Shown here piece by piece: positions 24,101 to 36,513 of a stretch of DNA of 64,000 bases (the stretch's first letter is position 1; each line of letters opens with the position of its first letter). The notes beneath the pieces are model-generated. The model saw only the letters and a list, made by a program, of their open reading frames with translations, searched no databases and was not told the origin of the DNA. This DNA is from Limnomonas spitsbergensis (Eukaryota > Chlorophyta > Chlorophyceae > Chlamydomonadales): positions 124,001 to 188,000 of the forward strand of contig JAYJMM010000066.1 in assembly GCA_037349105.1 (NCBI GenBank), written 5' to 3'. Position numbers and translations under genes: made by a program.

Positions 24101-24421
24101 AAGGTCAACGAGGCCGCGGCCATCATCTATGATCTCGTGGATCCGAACGCCAACCTTATCTTTGGCACGGTCGTGGACCCCAGCCTCGGCGATGCTGTAT
24201 CCATCACCATCATCGCTACAGGCTTTGGCTCGTCAGACCCGGAGATGGGAGCTCTCTCCAGGACAAATTCTCCCCCCAGCCCTGCCCCCCGGGCGGCCCA
24301 ACCTGCAGTGGTGGCCAGCCAGGCCAGGCAGGCATCAATCATAGAGGAGCAGGAGGCGCCGTCCCGGGGAGGGATTGAAATCCCCGCTTTCCTGAGGCGA
24401 AGGCGGTTGCAGGGCAAGTGA
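21200..24421 (+). CDS. FtsZ2: Plastid division protein FtsZ2
   Basis: Tubulin-like GTPase that forms the stromal Z ring for chloroplast division. Exons: 21200-21448, 21556-21654, 21803-21901, 22277-22345, 22665-22796, 23058-23133, 23451-23542, 23706-23921, 24104-24421; phases join to 449 residues. Exon 1 encodes a Ser/Arg/Thr-rich, acid-poor leader like a plastid transit peptide, ending in QAIIK, which joins [15 protein letters not shown]. The GTP-binding tubulin signature GGGTGSG is in [20 protein letters not shown] and [11 protein letters not shown] are also present. [21 protein letters not shown] and [20 protein letters not shown] fit FtsZ2 rather than FtsZ1. The C-terminal peptide [13 protein letters not shown] matches the FtsZ2-specific motif that binds the membrane anchor ARC6. 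An upstream in-frame ATG at 21059 exists but overlaps the shared promoter. The intron after exon 5 appears to be GC-AG. Confidence 0.96.
22578..22650. repeat. Short direct duplication in FtsZ2 intron
   Basis: The phrase ccaagccacttgtaactagc occurs twice about 41 bp apart, just upstream of the polypyrimidine tract and acceptor of FtsZ2 exon 5. It is a small tandem duplication with no coding effect. Confidence 0.8.
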
Positions 24422-25790
24422 GCTCAGCAGAGGTGATCATCACATGCAGGCAGCAACATGGGTGGATGCTCTAGCTAGACGTGTGGGTCAAGCGCTTCAG
24501 GCTTTGCAACCTCATGCATGCTCTTGGCTGTACAGTGTACAACCTGACAAGCAAATTTGAGGGCTTTGCAACATTGAGCATTTGAGGGCCAGAGCCCATG
24601 CAAAACAGTCCGGCAATTGAATCGGCAACAGTTGTAGGTAGGCGTTTATATACAGCGGATGATGATGAAAGGACAGCTGATATCAGGACCAAAAAATGTT
24701 GTGACTTTAAAGTAGATGTGCGTGCGGCTTTTTTTGCCATCAATAACAAGGGGTATTATTATGTACGGGAGGGGGAAGTACTGACGTCAGTTTTTGTCTT
24801 AGATTGGGGGCTTGCCTTTCCAGCCAAGCTGGTGCAGCTCTACACATCAGTACTCTGAAATTAAACCATGGGCTTGCCTTGTCAGCCATTCATTCTACCA
24901 TGTGACATTGTGACCCCCAGGCCTGATATGCCTCTTGGGGGGTCTACCTCCTCTAGGCGCTAAAATCTGTGTTGGGCCTGTTCATGCTTCTATCGACATG
25001 TATTTTAGGCCTGCTTGTTCCTGGAATTCTGTGGACTGTAGACAGGGCCTTGTTAACCCTAGACAGATATCCTGTAGAAACGGGGAAATGCAAGCTTCGC
25101 TGTTTGATGCTTACATCAGCAAGAGAGCTCTGCCCATCGACCAGGTACCGGCTACGGCCTGGAAGAAGCAGGCAATCTTCTTGACATTGTCTTGTAGCGC
25201 GCTGAAGTGTATAATTGACAATGCGCTTGAGATTCAGTTCTCTATGATGTCATGGATAAGAATCAATACCCAGACTGCATTAATCATTTTCTGCCGTGAT
25301 AAGTAGAAAATGGCTGCCTTAACTCCGTCTCCCCAGCACTGAAGGTCCAGGCCGTCAGGCCTAATAAGGAGGATAAGTCGCGCAAGAAAACAAGAGGCTT
25401 GAGCTTCTGGACCACACCTCATTGTTATTCCCACCCTTTTGTGAGTCCGAAGGCTGGGCTCAGTGTTAGGTTCTAGGCATCAAGCATTACAGGCAGTATG
25501 CACCGGCAATTTAAATATTACGAAAATGGGCACCTTTTCCAAGGTGCAGACACAACGTTCTACTGTTATAGTCTAAAATGCCTTTAAGCCACCTGTTCCT
25601 CAAAGCCTCTAGGTCCCTCATATTTTGAGCCAGCTTTTACTATAACGCAGCTCATAGGGCTGGAACTGGCTGTTCAGGTAAGTCAGCATTTATTTCATCA
25701 GGCTAATCATAGAAGTGACAGTATCTACCGTTTGCATCCACCCAGTGATCCAACAGCATTTCAGGCTGTTACCCTGTTCTTTAGCAACCT
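24422..25790. other. Convergent intergenic region FtsZ2 / SET-like gene
   Basis: About 1.4 kb between the stops of two convergent genes. It should contain both 3' UTRs. Only short open frames are present (the longest about 123 codons), none recognisable. Somewhat AT-richer than the exons. Confidence 0.5.
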
Positions 25791-28700
25791 CTACATCGCC
25801 CGCCACCCGTTTAAGTTGGCACCTCGGGCCGGCTGGGCCTTTTGCTGCTTGATCGCCACCACCCGCTCCAAAATCGACACGCTTCGCTCCATGTCGGCAA
25901 AATCGTCATCGTCTGGTATGAACGCCTCCTCGTTGTCCACACTCTGATGTTTGAGGGGAGGGGAGGCGCAGTATGAGTTTGAGGGCAGTGGGGGCTACAA
26001 GGTTGTGCAGTGCCTAACCACCCACCTCCTCCCTAAATAGCACGAGCAGGGCCCGAGCAGGGCTGGGGGCCTGAGCAGGAGTGCCGCATGGACCCACTAG
26101 CGCCGACAGCCTCCAGAGGTGGGCTGTGCGCCCCACAGGCATCTGAATCATAGACAATGGCTCAGTCTATGATTGATTGAATGATATATAACATCTGTGC
26201 TCAGGGTAAACTTTTGACCCAAACTCTCAATTTCTGACTGGAAGCACGCGTTGACAATTGAAAAGCAGTATACTCCTGACTCCCTCAACCCCCACCAACG
26301 TAAATTATGAGGGAAGGTAAAGCAAATCTACAGTACACAGTATTCGAAACCCTGTCATCACATCCCCCTAAGGCCTTTCTGGAAAGGGCCAGGCAGCACT
26401 GAAACACAAAAAGTGTTGAAAGGTGTGAAGATGCACTGACCTCCATGTCTAAGCCAGATGTCAGCAGCATCGCTTCCAGGGCCAGTGCCGTATCGTAAAA
26501 GTCACTGTCGAGATCTCCAAGAGCCCCGTGCTGCAACATCTGTTGCTGCTGTTGCCGTTGCTCCTGTTGCTGCGGCAGCTGTGTGACAACTACCTCGCCC
26601 TCCATGCCGGATGTGCGCACCTGTCGGCCTGTGTTGCCACAAATGTAGCAGGAGGGGGCAGTTTGACTGTTCATGCCTAATAGACTGAAGCCGGATTGCT
26701 TTAACAGCGCTCACAATGAGGTTTACTGACAGCTGCTCGCTTCATTAGCAGCGGTCCCAAGCTAGCTGGAGGCAGGCTAATGTGAGCTTTCCATAGGGGC
26801 ACAAATTGGCTTCCTCAACACCAGTTGCAGGTATGCGGTTCGGGGTTCCTCCCCAAACCCTGCAGATAGGCTTCCTGAGTCGTCAGGATATCATTCAGTT
26901 GGCGGTTGGAGTGGCAAGGCTTCAAACCCAAGCTATCAAGATTGATGCCCACTCTTCACTAAGCCCCTGCCCCTTCCTTGTTACTGTACCCCGCAAGCCA
27001 TGTCCCTCCATCCGGCTCAAAAATGCAATTTCCGATTCGAAATCAAATCCCTACCTGATTTTAACCGCTGCTGAGTCAGCGGTTGTTGATGTCGAGGTGG
27101 CAGCAGGGATGAGCTGGGTAGAGCCACATCATCGCTAGCCCCGCCATCACGCGTGCTCACCCCCGCCCCACTCCCCGCTGCAGGCTCCCCACTCCACGGA
27201 TCAGTCGAATTGCCGGCGCCGTCTACCTGCCCCGCTGCCCCGGTCCACGCTGCCTCCCCCACGCCCAGCTGGGACATCTCCCCCGGGCTGTGCCGGCCGC
27301 AGGTGACAGCGGAACTCTTCTTCCGCCGTTTGTTCCCGCCGCCCTGCTCATTCTCAGCCAGGCCTACGTCATGGCCATCGTCTGCCTCCCACAGGCTAAC
27401 ATGCACGCTGCCCTGACCCTCCAATGGAGGTGGACGGGGGCTGAGAGGCGGGGGCCTAGCGCCTGGGGATCGGGTGGGGGTCAGTATGGTCGGGGACAAG
27501 AGAAAGAACAGCCAAACAACACGGGGTTGCAATGCATACCCAAGACCTAGGCTCGGATCTATTGCATACGTATAAGCAGGGGTGGTGATCAGAGGCTCAC
27601 GCACTCATCTGATTGAAAAAATAAAATCAAAATAAATCCCGTACATGCAGGACTATTGAGGAGAACCAGGACGTTCGTCTTTGAGAGTTTCATCGGGTCA
27701 GTCGTTCACAGCCAAGATGACTAAAAGCTTGGTCAGAGCACAAAAACCAACATTGCATGACCAACCACCATACAAGACAGAACTGCATGTGGGCGTGAGA
27801 GCCTGGGGAGGTGGACCTCACACGCACCTTGCTTACTAGCCACCCTTTGGTGGCTGCCGGAGGCAGGGCGGAGGGTGCCCTCGTCCGCTGAGCTTCTAGT
27901 GGCTTCCAGGCGGGCAATCCGTTCCCGGAGCTCAATCTTTTCTTGGAGCTCAATCAATCTGGCCTGAAAGGGCAGGGATGGGGGGGTACAAGTTAAGGGT
28001 GGGTGGTTGCAGGGTGGATGCATCAAGGTTATGTGAATCAAGGATTCTTACATTTCGGCCCATAGGAAGCAAGGATCAAAGCCACAGAGCCTGGAGTGGA
28101 TAAACGCTTAATGCAGTCTGAGGTCAAAAACTTCAAAAGCCCGCCACGTAGGCCAGCTCACTGGCAGCATGCTGATTGCTGACTCAGCTAAGCCAGAGAG
28201 GTTAGGCATGAATAAATCTCCACCAAAGCATGAATCAAGAGGGCCACACTATGAATATATGATCCATACTTAATGAGCTAGAATGCGACAGCCCTCCCCC
28301 CGTAGGTAGACAGCCCACATTTTCAGCCTCAATCGCCAGTGACAGGCTTTTCAGACTCTTCAGTGAGGGGTACCTGAAAATGCAGAGCAGCAGGGCACGA
28401 GTGAGCAGAATCAAGGAAAAAAATTGGGAGGACAACTTGAGAGCAAGCAGCAGTTGCCGCTCCTTAGTTGAGAAAAGTTGGAAATGACCCACCTGCTCTT
28501 GACCGGCATTTACAAGTTGTGACCGGCAGTTTCAAGCTGTGAACTGCAGTTTCAGCAAGTCATCTGTCCATTCCCTTCAAGTGGATCACCTCCTTCCCCC
28601 TCCCACATCCTCTCCATGATCACAGCCACTGGCCTCTGCTCTACCCCACCGTTCAATACCGTCCCTCCTAACGCTTCCCTCCCCTCCATAATTCCGCTCT

Positions 28701-31700
28701 GCCATAGTGCCTCACCAATAGTTGGGCCCATAGTTGTACCTGAAGGGATGAGCAGGGTCAAGCATCATAAGGGGAACAGTGGCAACAAATCAAGGCATGC
28801 CATTCCATTCAATGCATATAGCTCACTGGACAGTTCTTGGGGACAGCAAGAGGCCTCGCAAAGTGGTGCCAGAAAACAGAGCAATGCTCAGCAAAAGAAA
28901 GTGAACAAAAGGAGAACATCCTTACTCTTCCACCACGTCTACAGATCAAACGTTTACTTGCAGGAAAACAGCCTTTTCTGGCACACAAGGGAACATCTAT
29001 CCACTGATCACGTACATCCTAGTTCCCCAGGACATCATTGCACCGAGCATCCTTGTACTGGGCAACAGCTTCCTCTCCCCTGCCCACAGCTCCTCTCCCC
29101 TGCTCCCCAACAGCTTCCTCTCCCCTATCCTTGCACTGCGTATCCTTGCACTGGGCAACAGCTTCCTCACCCCTCCATGACTCACAGCAGGCACTGTCCT
29201 CCTTCAATCTGGCTGATAGCAGTCATGAAGGGAAATGTCCAGCCCCCACTCAGCCCCCGCTTCGGATTTGGGGGCAAGGCAACCTCAGGAAGGCGACTCT
29301 TCTCAGCTGTCTTCTTCAACTTGTCGTAGTTCTTGTCATTCCTGGCAAGGGCAAGGTTCGAAAAAAAAAAGTAGGGCAGCAGTGGGTGATGGCGTGATGT
29401 CAGGGTCACCATAGGCGGGGATAAAGAGGGGACCAGGGAGAGCTGATTGAAAACGTCTAGGTCCAGTGGATCCTTTTAAAGAGAAACATGAGAGAAAGAG
29501 AGATCTATTCCAGAGCATGGGCTGCTTCCGCGTAATGTCATTTACACATGAACAAAGCCAGGCTCCCAGCTGGGTAAGTGCCCAGGAGGCCTCAAGGGCC
29601 CCTGCTGCTGATAAGGGACAGCGTGGCATCTTCCCTTGCCCACCTGAGTGGTTCCAGATCGAGCCACCAATTGGGCAGCATGAAGGCCATCACCTCCAAC
29701 ACATCCACGTTTTCCACACCCACCTGCAAGGGAGAGGCCAGCAGATGTGCACGATGCAGTCATGAGGTTGATGGCCTAGGGTGCTTGGACATTAGTGCAT
29801 GGAGTCTGGTGCATGGAGCCTGGTGCATGGAGTTTGGTGCATAGAGTCTGGTGCATGGAGTTTGGTGCATGGAGTCTGGTGCATGGAGTTTGGTGCATGG
29901 AGTCTGGTGCATGCAGTCCGGTGCATGGAGTCTGGTGCATGGAGTCTGGTGCATGGAATTTGGTGCATAGAGTCTGGTGCATAGAGTCTAGTGCATGGAG
30001 TCTGGTGCATAGAGTCTGGTGCATGGAGTCTGGTGCATGGAGTTTGGTGCATGGAGTCTGGTGAATAGAGTTTCGTGCATGGAGTTTGGTGCATGGAGTC
30101 TGGTGCATGGAGTCTGGTGCATGGAGTTTGGTGCATAGAGTTTGGTGCATGGAGCCTGGTGCATGGAGTCTGTTCATGTAGTTTGGTGCATATAGTCTGT
30201 TGCATGTAGATTGGTGCATGGAGTTTGGTGCATGGAGTCTGGTGCATGGAGTCTGGTGCATGGAGTTTGGTGCATGGAGTCTGGTGCATGGAGTTTGGTG
30301 CATGGAGTCTGGTGCATGGAGTCTGGTGCATGGAGTCTGGTGCATGGAATTTGGTGCATAGAGTCTGGTGCATAGAGTCTAGTGCATGGAGTCTGGTGCA
30401 TAGAGTCTGGTGCATGGAGTCTGGTGCATGGAGTTTGGTGCATGGAGTCTGGTGAATAGAGTTTCGTGCATGGAGTTTGGTGCATGGAGTCTGGTGCATG
30501 GAGTCTAGTGCATGGAGTTTGGTGTATGGGGTTTGGTGCATAGAGTTTGGTGCATGGAGCCTGGTGCATGGAGTCTGGTGCATGGAGATTGGTGCATATA
30601 GTCTGTTGCATGTAGTTTGGTGCATAGAGAATGGTGCATGGACTCTGGTGCATGGAGTTTGGTGCATAGAGAATGGTGCATGGAGTTTGGTGCATGGAGT
30701 CTGGTGCAAAGAGAATGGTGCATGGAGTCTGGTGCCTGGAGATTGGTGCATATAGTCTGTTGCATGTAGTTTGGTGCATAGAGAATGGTGCATGGAGTTT
30801 GGTGCATGGAGTCTGGTGCATGGAGTTTGGTGCATAGAGAATGGTGCATGGAGTTTGGTGCATGGAGTCTGGTGCAAAGAGAATGGTGCATGGAGTCTGG
30901 TGCATGGAGATTGGTGCATAGAGTCTGGTTCATGAAGTTTGGTGCATGGAGTTTGGTGCTTGGTGTCTGGTGCATGGAGTTTGGTGCATGGAGTCTGGTG
31001 CATAGAGAATGGTGCATGGAGATGGTGCATGGAGTCTGGCGCATAGAGAATGGTGCATGGAGTTTGGTGCATGGAGTCTGGTGCATAGAGAAGGGTGCAT
31101 GGAGTTTGGTGCATGGAGTCTGGTGCATAGAGAATGGTGCATGGAGTCTAATGCTATATCATGTATGCTGTATGGTGCCACTGCATTGGCAAGGCTTGCA
31201 CCCTCCTTGCTTAGCCTGACCTTGCCAGTGGTAGTCCCGTCCGCAGACAGAATGCGGCCGTCATTTACGAGGCAGCACATGTTGCCATTCTTGTGGCCGT
31301 TCATCGGCGAGGCTGGGAACGGCGATATATAGAGTTCGCAATCCTTCTCGGCATCGTCTCCTGCAAGGGTGTGTGCGCAGATTTCTTAGTTTTCACTGGT
31401 CATGCTGACCACCGGATCCCTTCGCAATCAGTTTGTTCTGTTTAATTGCATCAGCCGGATGTAGTCACCCCTGATTCTTCTTCACAGTAAAAACAACATC
31501 TGCCTGCCCTACACCAATCTAGCTACTGGGTTGCTGGCTCAAACAGTTTGCCCGCCATGGCCTATGGCCTGAAGTCCCGAACGATGGCCAAATCCATAAG
31601 AATGAGAGCAAGAACTGCGTTATTGGCATATGTTTCCTGGGCAATTCAATTTTAATGGGAGTTGCAGGCTAAGCCTGCATGAGTCTGTCTCGCTTCATTC

Positions 31701-34700
31701 CTCTCTGAAAGGATGACTCCTTCCCTATCCAGCTTTTAAGTCTCCTAGGAATGGAAAGGCTGGTGACTTTATGCACTTAATCTTAGCAGATTTGAATAGT
31801 CCTGCATTGTACTGGATATCAGCATCAATGCACCTTCCATCCCGCTGACTCACTGTCCTTCCACTTTACAGGGAAAACTTCAGACGCCTCGGTCGACCAG
31901 GGCTCTTCACCGTAAAGATTTGAGGCCGTGGAATGAGTCATCTCGATGACATACCGTTCATTATCCAGGTTATGGGCCTGACTCCGCAACTGGGGAAGGT
32001 GAGGGTTCAGGATGCAGGGTTCAGGATGCAGGGTTCAGGATGCAGGGTTCAGGATGCAGGGTTCAGGTCTTCAGGATACAGGGTTCAGGATGCAGGGTTC
32101 AGGATGCAGGGTTCAGAATACAGGGTTCAGGATGCAGGGTTCAGGATGCAGGGTTCGGGATACAGGGTTCAGGATGCAGGGCTTAGGATGCAGGGTTCAG
32201 GATGCAGGGTTCGGGATGCAAGGTTCAGGATGCAGGGTTCAGGATGCAGGGTTCAGGATGCAGGGTTCAGGATGCAGGGTTCAGGATGCAGGGTTCAGGA
32301 TGCAGGGTTCAGGAGGCAGGGTTCATGAGGCAGGGTTCAGGGGGCAGGGTTCAGGGGGCAGGGTTCAGGAGGCAGGGTTCATGAGGCAGGGTTCAGGGGG
32401 CAGGGTTCAGGGGGCAGGGTTCAGGAGGCAGGGTTCAGGAGGCAGGGTTCAGGGGGCAGGGTCCAAAGGGAAGAGACAAAATCATCCACGAAAAAGCCTT
32501 TTTCGAATTGGCTTCAGGCAGCGCTATCAGCAAGGCCTCAGTGAGCCAATGCGCTAGTCCGAGGTCATGCCCCAGTGCAGCAGATGCAAGTGGACGGAAT
32601 AGGACAGAGGGTCCGATACAAACCATGGAACAAATATCTGATCAAGGCAGTACGTCGCACCTCACCTCCCTTCCACTATACTGCAGAAAAAGGCAACCGA
32701 ATGTCTGCATACGCGATGCTGTAGCAGCAGAAAGGGATAGTTGATTGCAGCCCATCCTGACACGATCAGACCGTCATGTTAATTTCCCTCCAGACCTATC
32801 CACCGTACACACCCCCACCCCCGCTAATCCCTGCCCTCCCTTCCCTGGCTGACCCACATCCTCCCCCAACACCTCACCCACATCCTCATTGTCCCAGATT
32901 TCAGCTTTACAGCCGGCCGGGACTGGGGGACGGTACCAGCTGGGCGCCTTCTCCTCAAGGAACTTCTTCCACGTGTAAAAGCACATGTGGCGCCCCTGGT
33001 ACGGCCCAATCATGGCGCCGGGGTGCAGGGGTGTGGCTCCCACAGCCAGCCCCACATCATATTGACCCTCCAGGCCCTGTGGGGGGGAAGCGGGTCAGAT
33101 GCGTCAAGCAGAAGGACCATCATGGTTCTAACCGATACCGGGGATACCGGTAACGAGATTTTAATGACCAGGAATGGCACCGTTCTGATATTAACAGTTT
33201 AGGGCTCGGTGACCTGATATGAAGTTTTAACATCTGGTACCTTCAATAACGTTTTAGTGGAGAACCTACCGGTAGTAGTTTAGAACCTGCTGGTTTCGAA
33301 TTCCCTGCTTCTTTACACAAAGTATCTCTGCACTGCCCAGGCAGTAGGCATGCCCCCAATGCGCTGGATCTGGGCAGATCCTGCACTTGTAATGCTCATG
33401 CCAAACGCGTGTGATCCGCTTCAGGTCTGGCAGCACAGTATCGGGTACCTGCCATTGAGAGCGATAATGCTGGAGCGCACTATCATCAACAGAACCCCTC
33501 ATTGGTCTTCTTCTCAAGCTGGGAAAGAAAGAACAAGAGGGGACGCTAAAGAGCGCGGCCGTTGAGGCAGTGCGGCGGGACTGGAGGTAAAGAAGTGCAT
33601 AATTCGAAAGGGTGACATCATACCGTATAAGTATATAACGGTGCATACTGATGGAAAGAAAATACCGGTTTGAGGTGAAACTGCATGTGAAGTTGGCGAT
33701 CCCTACGTAAACAACTTCCATTCCTGAACACTCCCTACATCTTCATAACAAATTTGCAGATCAAAATTTAGCATTTCCTGTATTTTCTGCTCTTAATTTC
33801 TCCATCCTGGTATGAGGACAAGCCCCCAGTTCCCTCCCTCCCCCCCATTACCTCTCTAGGATCCCCTTCCTTCACCACACTCGACTTCAGCACTGAGGCG
33901 CAAGGCAGAGTGGCAGGCATGAGCTCCACGACCTCTAGCAGTGTCGGCTCCCGGCCCAGCTGGAGGTAGGCATGCGCGGCCAGGAGGTCTTCGATTTGGT
34001 CCAGGATGCCCCGGCACTCATCATCAACCCCCCTGAGAGGAGGACAGAGGGAGACGCTCAAATATAGGGGCCTTGAGAGACAAAGCTCATCTGCATCTTG
34101 CGACCAGTAATGTGGCGCCGGGTTTCCTGTGTTTGTGCCAATGGAGGAGTCAGGGATGTGGGATGTTGTGCACGTGGTCCCCACCTCCTCCCGTTGCCGC
34201 ACGGAGCCTTCTCCTTCCCTAAGAACAGTAGCCGGGGCACCGCGCATCCCTTCCGCTTGCTCCACAGCACTTTGTCACACTTTATGTCCCGCAGGTACAG
34301 GCAGTAACGTGCGATCCTGCGTGTGAGCAGCTCCGACTCCTTTCCTGTCACCCAGGCCCCCAGCAGGCGCTGATCCCCATCAGGTGTGGACTGGGTGTAC
34401 TCCTCGATAGCCTTGGCACCGAGCTTGAGCTCAATGCAGTCCACCTCGCGAGGATGCCAAGAACCACCCTGATGCTGCTGCGGTGGCGGGGGGGGCAGTG
34501 GGGGTGGAGGATGGTATTATGCTGCGTGCTAGGGGTGCTTTGGGTGGGGGGATTGGGGGTCGGGCTGTGCTACTGGGGAACCTGGAGAGTGGAAACTAGA
34601 GCTCCTCCGATCAGTGTTAGCAGGTCAGGGTTCCAGCACACCTCTTGGGATGTCCATCATTTTTTCAGTTCTTGACTCGCCTCCCATGAGCATAAGTTCA

Positions 34701-35952
34701 GGTGTCAGATACTCCTCTGTATCCTTAGGAGCTGTGTCTGCAGCCTTGGATCAGGGCCTGCAGGCGCCATGGTGTCAACACCAACAGCAAAACCTATCAT
34801 GTGATACTGATCGCCCTTAGAGCCAGGCCTACACGCAGAGCAGTTATTCACAACTGTTGTTCAAGGTTTGGGGCCAGATAGTCCGCAGTCCAGCTATTCA
34901 GGTAAGTTCGAGGCCAATGAGCGCTTCCGAGGTGCGCTCATGAACACAGGCCTACCGGTCCCCAGCTTCCGCCACCATGAACTACCAAATGAACCGTCTG
35001 ACGCACCCCTTGCCCACTTGAGCTGGCACCATCCGGCTGATGTTTTCTTGGCTCTTACCCCGGGCGCCTCAGTCGCCTTGATCTTCCGGCCGCCGTCTGC
35101 GCTGCCCTGCCTGCCATTGGAGGTGCCCGCACGAACGTTGGAGGACGCCCGCGTCATCCGCTTCCGCCCCTTGCCTGCTGCGTCGAGCTCGCGGGCATAC
35201 TGGGCGTCTGGGCAGGCATCAACCTCGGCCGTGCCGGCTCTCGCCTCTCCTTCACATGCCCCTCCTTTCCCTCCCGCCGCGCATTCTTCCGCTCCTCCTC
35301 CTACAAGTGCTGCCCCTCCTGCTCCTCCCGCTCCCCCTTGGTGCCCTACGTTGTCTCCGCTCTGCTGACCTGGCACCTGTTTCCGCTTTAATGATGTATC
35401 CTGTGGCAAGTGCTGCAGCTCGCAGAGTCTCAATTGCTTGCGCAATTTGCCTGCCCCCGTCACCGCTGTTGCAATCGTTGCAGCACTGGCGGGGCCTGCT
35501 GATCCCTCCTCTTCCTTGACCTTCTCGTCATGACCCTGCTGCGGGCCGCAACTGTTTGCCTTTTCAGCAGCAGCTGCAAACAAGAACGCCCCACTGCTGA
35601 CAGCTACAGCAGCTGCGGCCCTCAACGAAGGCGTGTCGAAAGCTGACCCTGTGCTGACTGGCCCCACACACTGCCCCATGACAGCTGGGGGCTGCATGGC
35701 TGCTGTGAGGAGACGATCTTGGGGAGGAGCTGTCCCTATCCCTTGCGAATCAGCTTCTGCTGCTTCTGATCCTGTTTCTTCTGCCCCTGTTAGTTCTGCT
35801 GCTGCGTCGGCCTCTTTAGCCTCAGGCCCCCCCTGCTTTGCTGTGGGCTGAGGGCTGCATGCTGGAAGTGAGAATTGAGGCTTTGAACGGATGGCAGTTT
35901 GTGGCTGAGGTCCATCGTCATCGGGGTCCATCGAAAGATCGATCACGACCAT
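25791..35952 (-). CDS. SET-like domain protein, putative nuclear lysine methyltransferase relative
   Basis: Fourteen exons on the minus strand, all phases joining to 1,024 residues: 35059-35952, 34185-34444, 33852-34032, 33317-33448, 32882-33076, 31911-31977, 31221-31360, 29644-29723, 29195-29341, 28319-28373, 27837-27963, 27055-27462, 26441-26676, 25791-25943. Residues 1-298 are low-complexity, Ala/Gly/Glu-rich. Residues about 300-490 are unassigned but protein-like, including a Cys/His stretch CRICPDPAHWGH. About 495-650 resemble a SET core in order: LHPGAMIGPYQG, ERYVIEM, DCELYISPF, GNMCCLVNDGR, NVDVLEVMAFMLP. The usual following GEEL-DYG motif with the catalytic Tyr is not evident, so activity is doubtful. 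After it come a leucine-rich coiled coil (LKSLSLAIEAENARLIELQE), a basic NKRRKK likely nuclear signal, a Gln-rich run and an acidic PDDDDFADMERS. The start ATG is at 35952. Two introns are packed with 14-bp repeats. The exon 5 donor could alternatively be at 32873. Confidence 0.7.
28500..28560. repeat. Three imperfect copies of a 24-bp unit
   Basis: The phrase gaccggcatttacaagttgt recurs as gaccggcagtttcaagctgt and gaactgcagtttcagcaagt. It lies in the intron 28374-29194 of the SET-like gene. Short and diverged. Confidence 0.6.
29790..31150. repeat. 14-bp minisatellite filling an intron of the SET-like gene
   Basis: About 97 copies of a 14-bp unit (tggtgcatggagtc and variants, e.g. tggtgcatagagaa) occupy nearly all of the 1,497-bp intron 29724-31220, leaving roughly 65-70 bases at each side. 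The unit can be read as two related heptamers (tggtgca / tggagtc). Variants ending in agaa cluster at 30620-31140. Open frames of up to 440 codons on the minus strand (repeating MHQTPCTRLHAPDS) and others on the plus strand arise because the repeat lacks stops, not from coding. Confidence 0.95.
31999..32465. repeat. Second 14-bp minisatellite, next to an acceptor of the SET-like gene
   Basis: About 33 copies of gcagggttcaggat, drifting to gcagggttcagggg and gcagggttcatgag after 32310. In transcript orientation the array ends about 22 bases before the acceptor of the exon 31911-31977. The unit is two heptamers, agggttc plus aggatgc, that is TTCAGGG-like and related to the plant telomere heptamer TTTAGGG. 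The open frames across it are artefacts. Confidence 0.93.
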
Positions 35953-36513
35953 GGCAGTCACTGGTGTCGAGCTCGGGCAAATCTAGAAAATCAAATCAAC
36001 CGGTCAGGTGCGAAGGCTCCTTTGTGAGGCGAACATAGTAGGCGATGAAGAAGGCAGGATGTACTGTGCAGCTTAGTGGATTTATTTAAAGACCAGGTGG
36101 TCCTAATCCATGCGAGAGAACTTGAACGGGCGATATTGACTGTGTCGAGGCCCGTTGTGTCCAGAGCTACTGAGATATCACCAGGAAAACTGTCGAAAAC
36201 CCGTTTTATGTTAAATGTGCTCAGGCAAGTACCAGGAGCAGTGGATGGTTGTTAGCTCTGGTTTTTAGGGTGTTCCACGGACTGACATTTAGTGCCAGTG
36301 ATTTACGTCCGAGTGGCGGTTCGAATACGGTTGGCCGCGATATCGACGCCGTACTACAGCCAGAGGTCACGCCTTCATTCAGGTATCCTTCAATGCTTTA
36401 ATCTTGCCATGTGCGTCTCTTTTCTTGCTACCGTGTACCTCGATTCACCCACAACTGCACACCTACGGGGGTTTACCCACAATTTGACTGCGATCTGAGA
36501 GGCTTCGCTCATC
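35953..36513. promoter_or_regulatory. Divergent promoter region, SET-like gene / S1 protein gene
   Basis: 561 bp separate the ATG of the SET-like gene (35952, minus) from the ATG of the S1-domain gene (36514, plus). Both must be promoted from here. No core element is claimed. There is no open frame of note. Confidence 0.5.

Noticed and set aside
29792..31128. Open frames of up to 440 codons with repeating MHQTPCTRLHAPDS
   Set aside because: They arise from a stop-free 14-bp repeat inside an intron of the SET-like gene; several frames and both strands are open at once.
34894..35058. Extension of the first SET-like gene exon to a stop at 34894
   Set aside because: A consensus donor GTAAGA at 35058 followed by a phase-matched exon at 34444 explains the data better.
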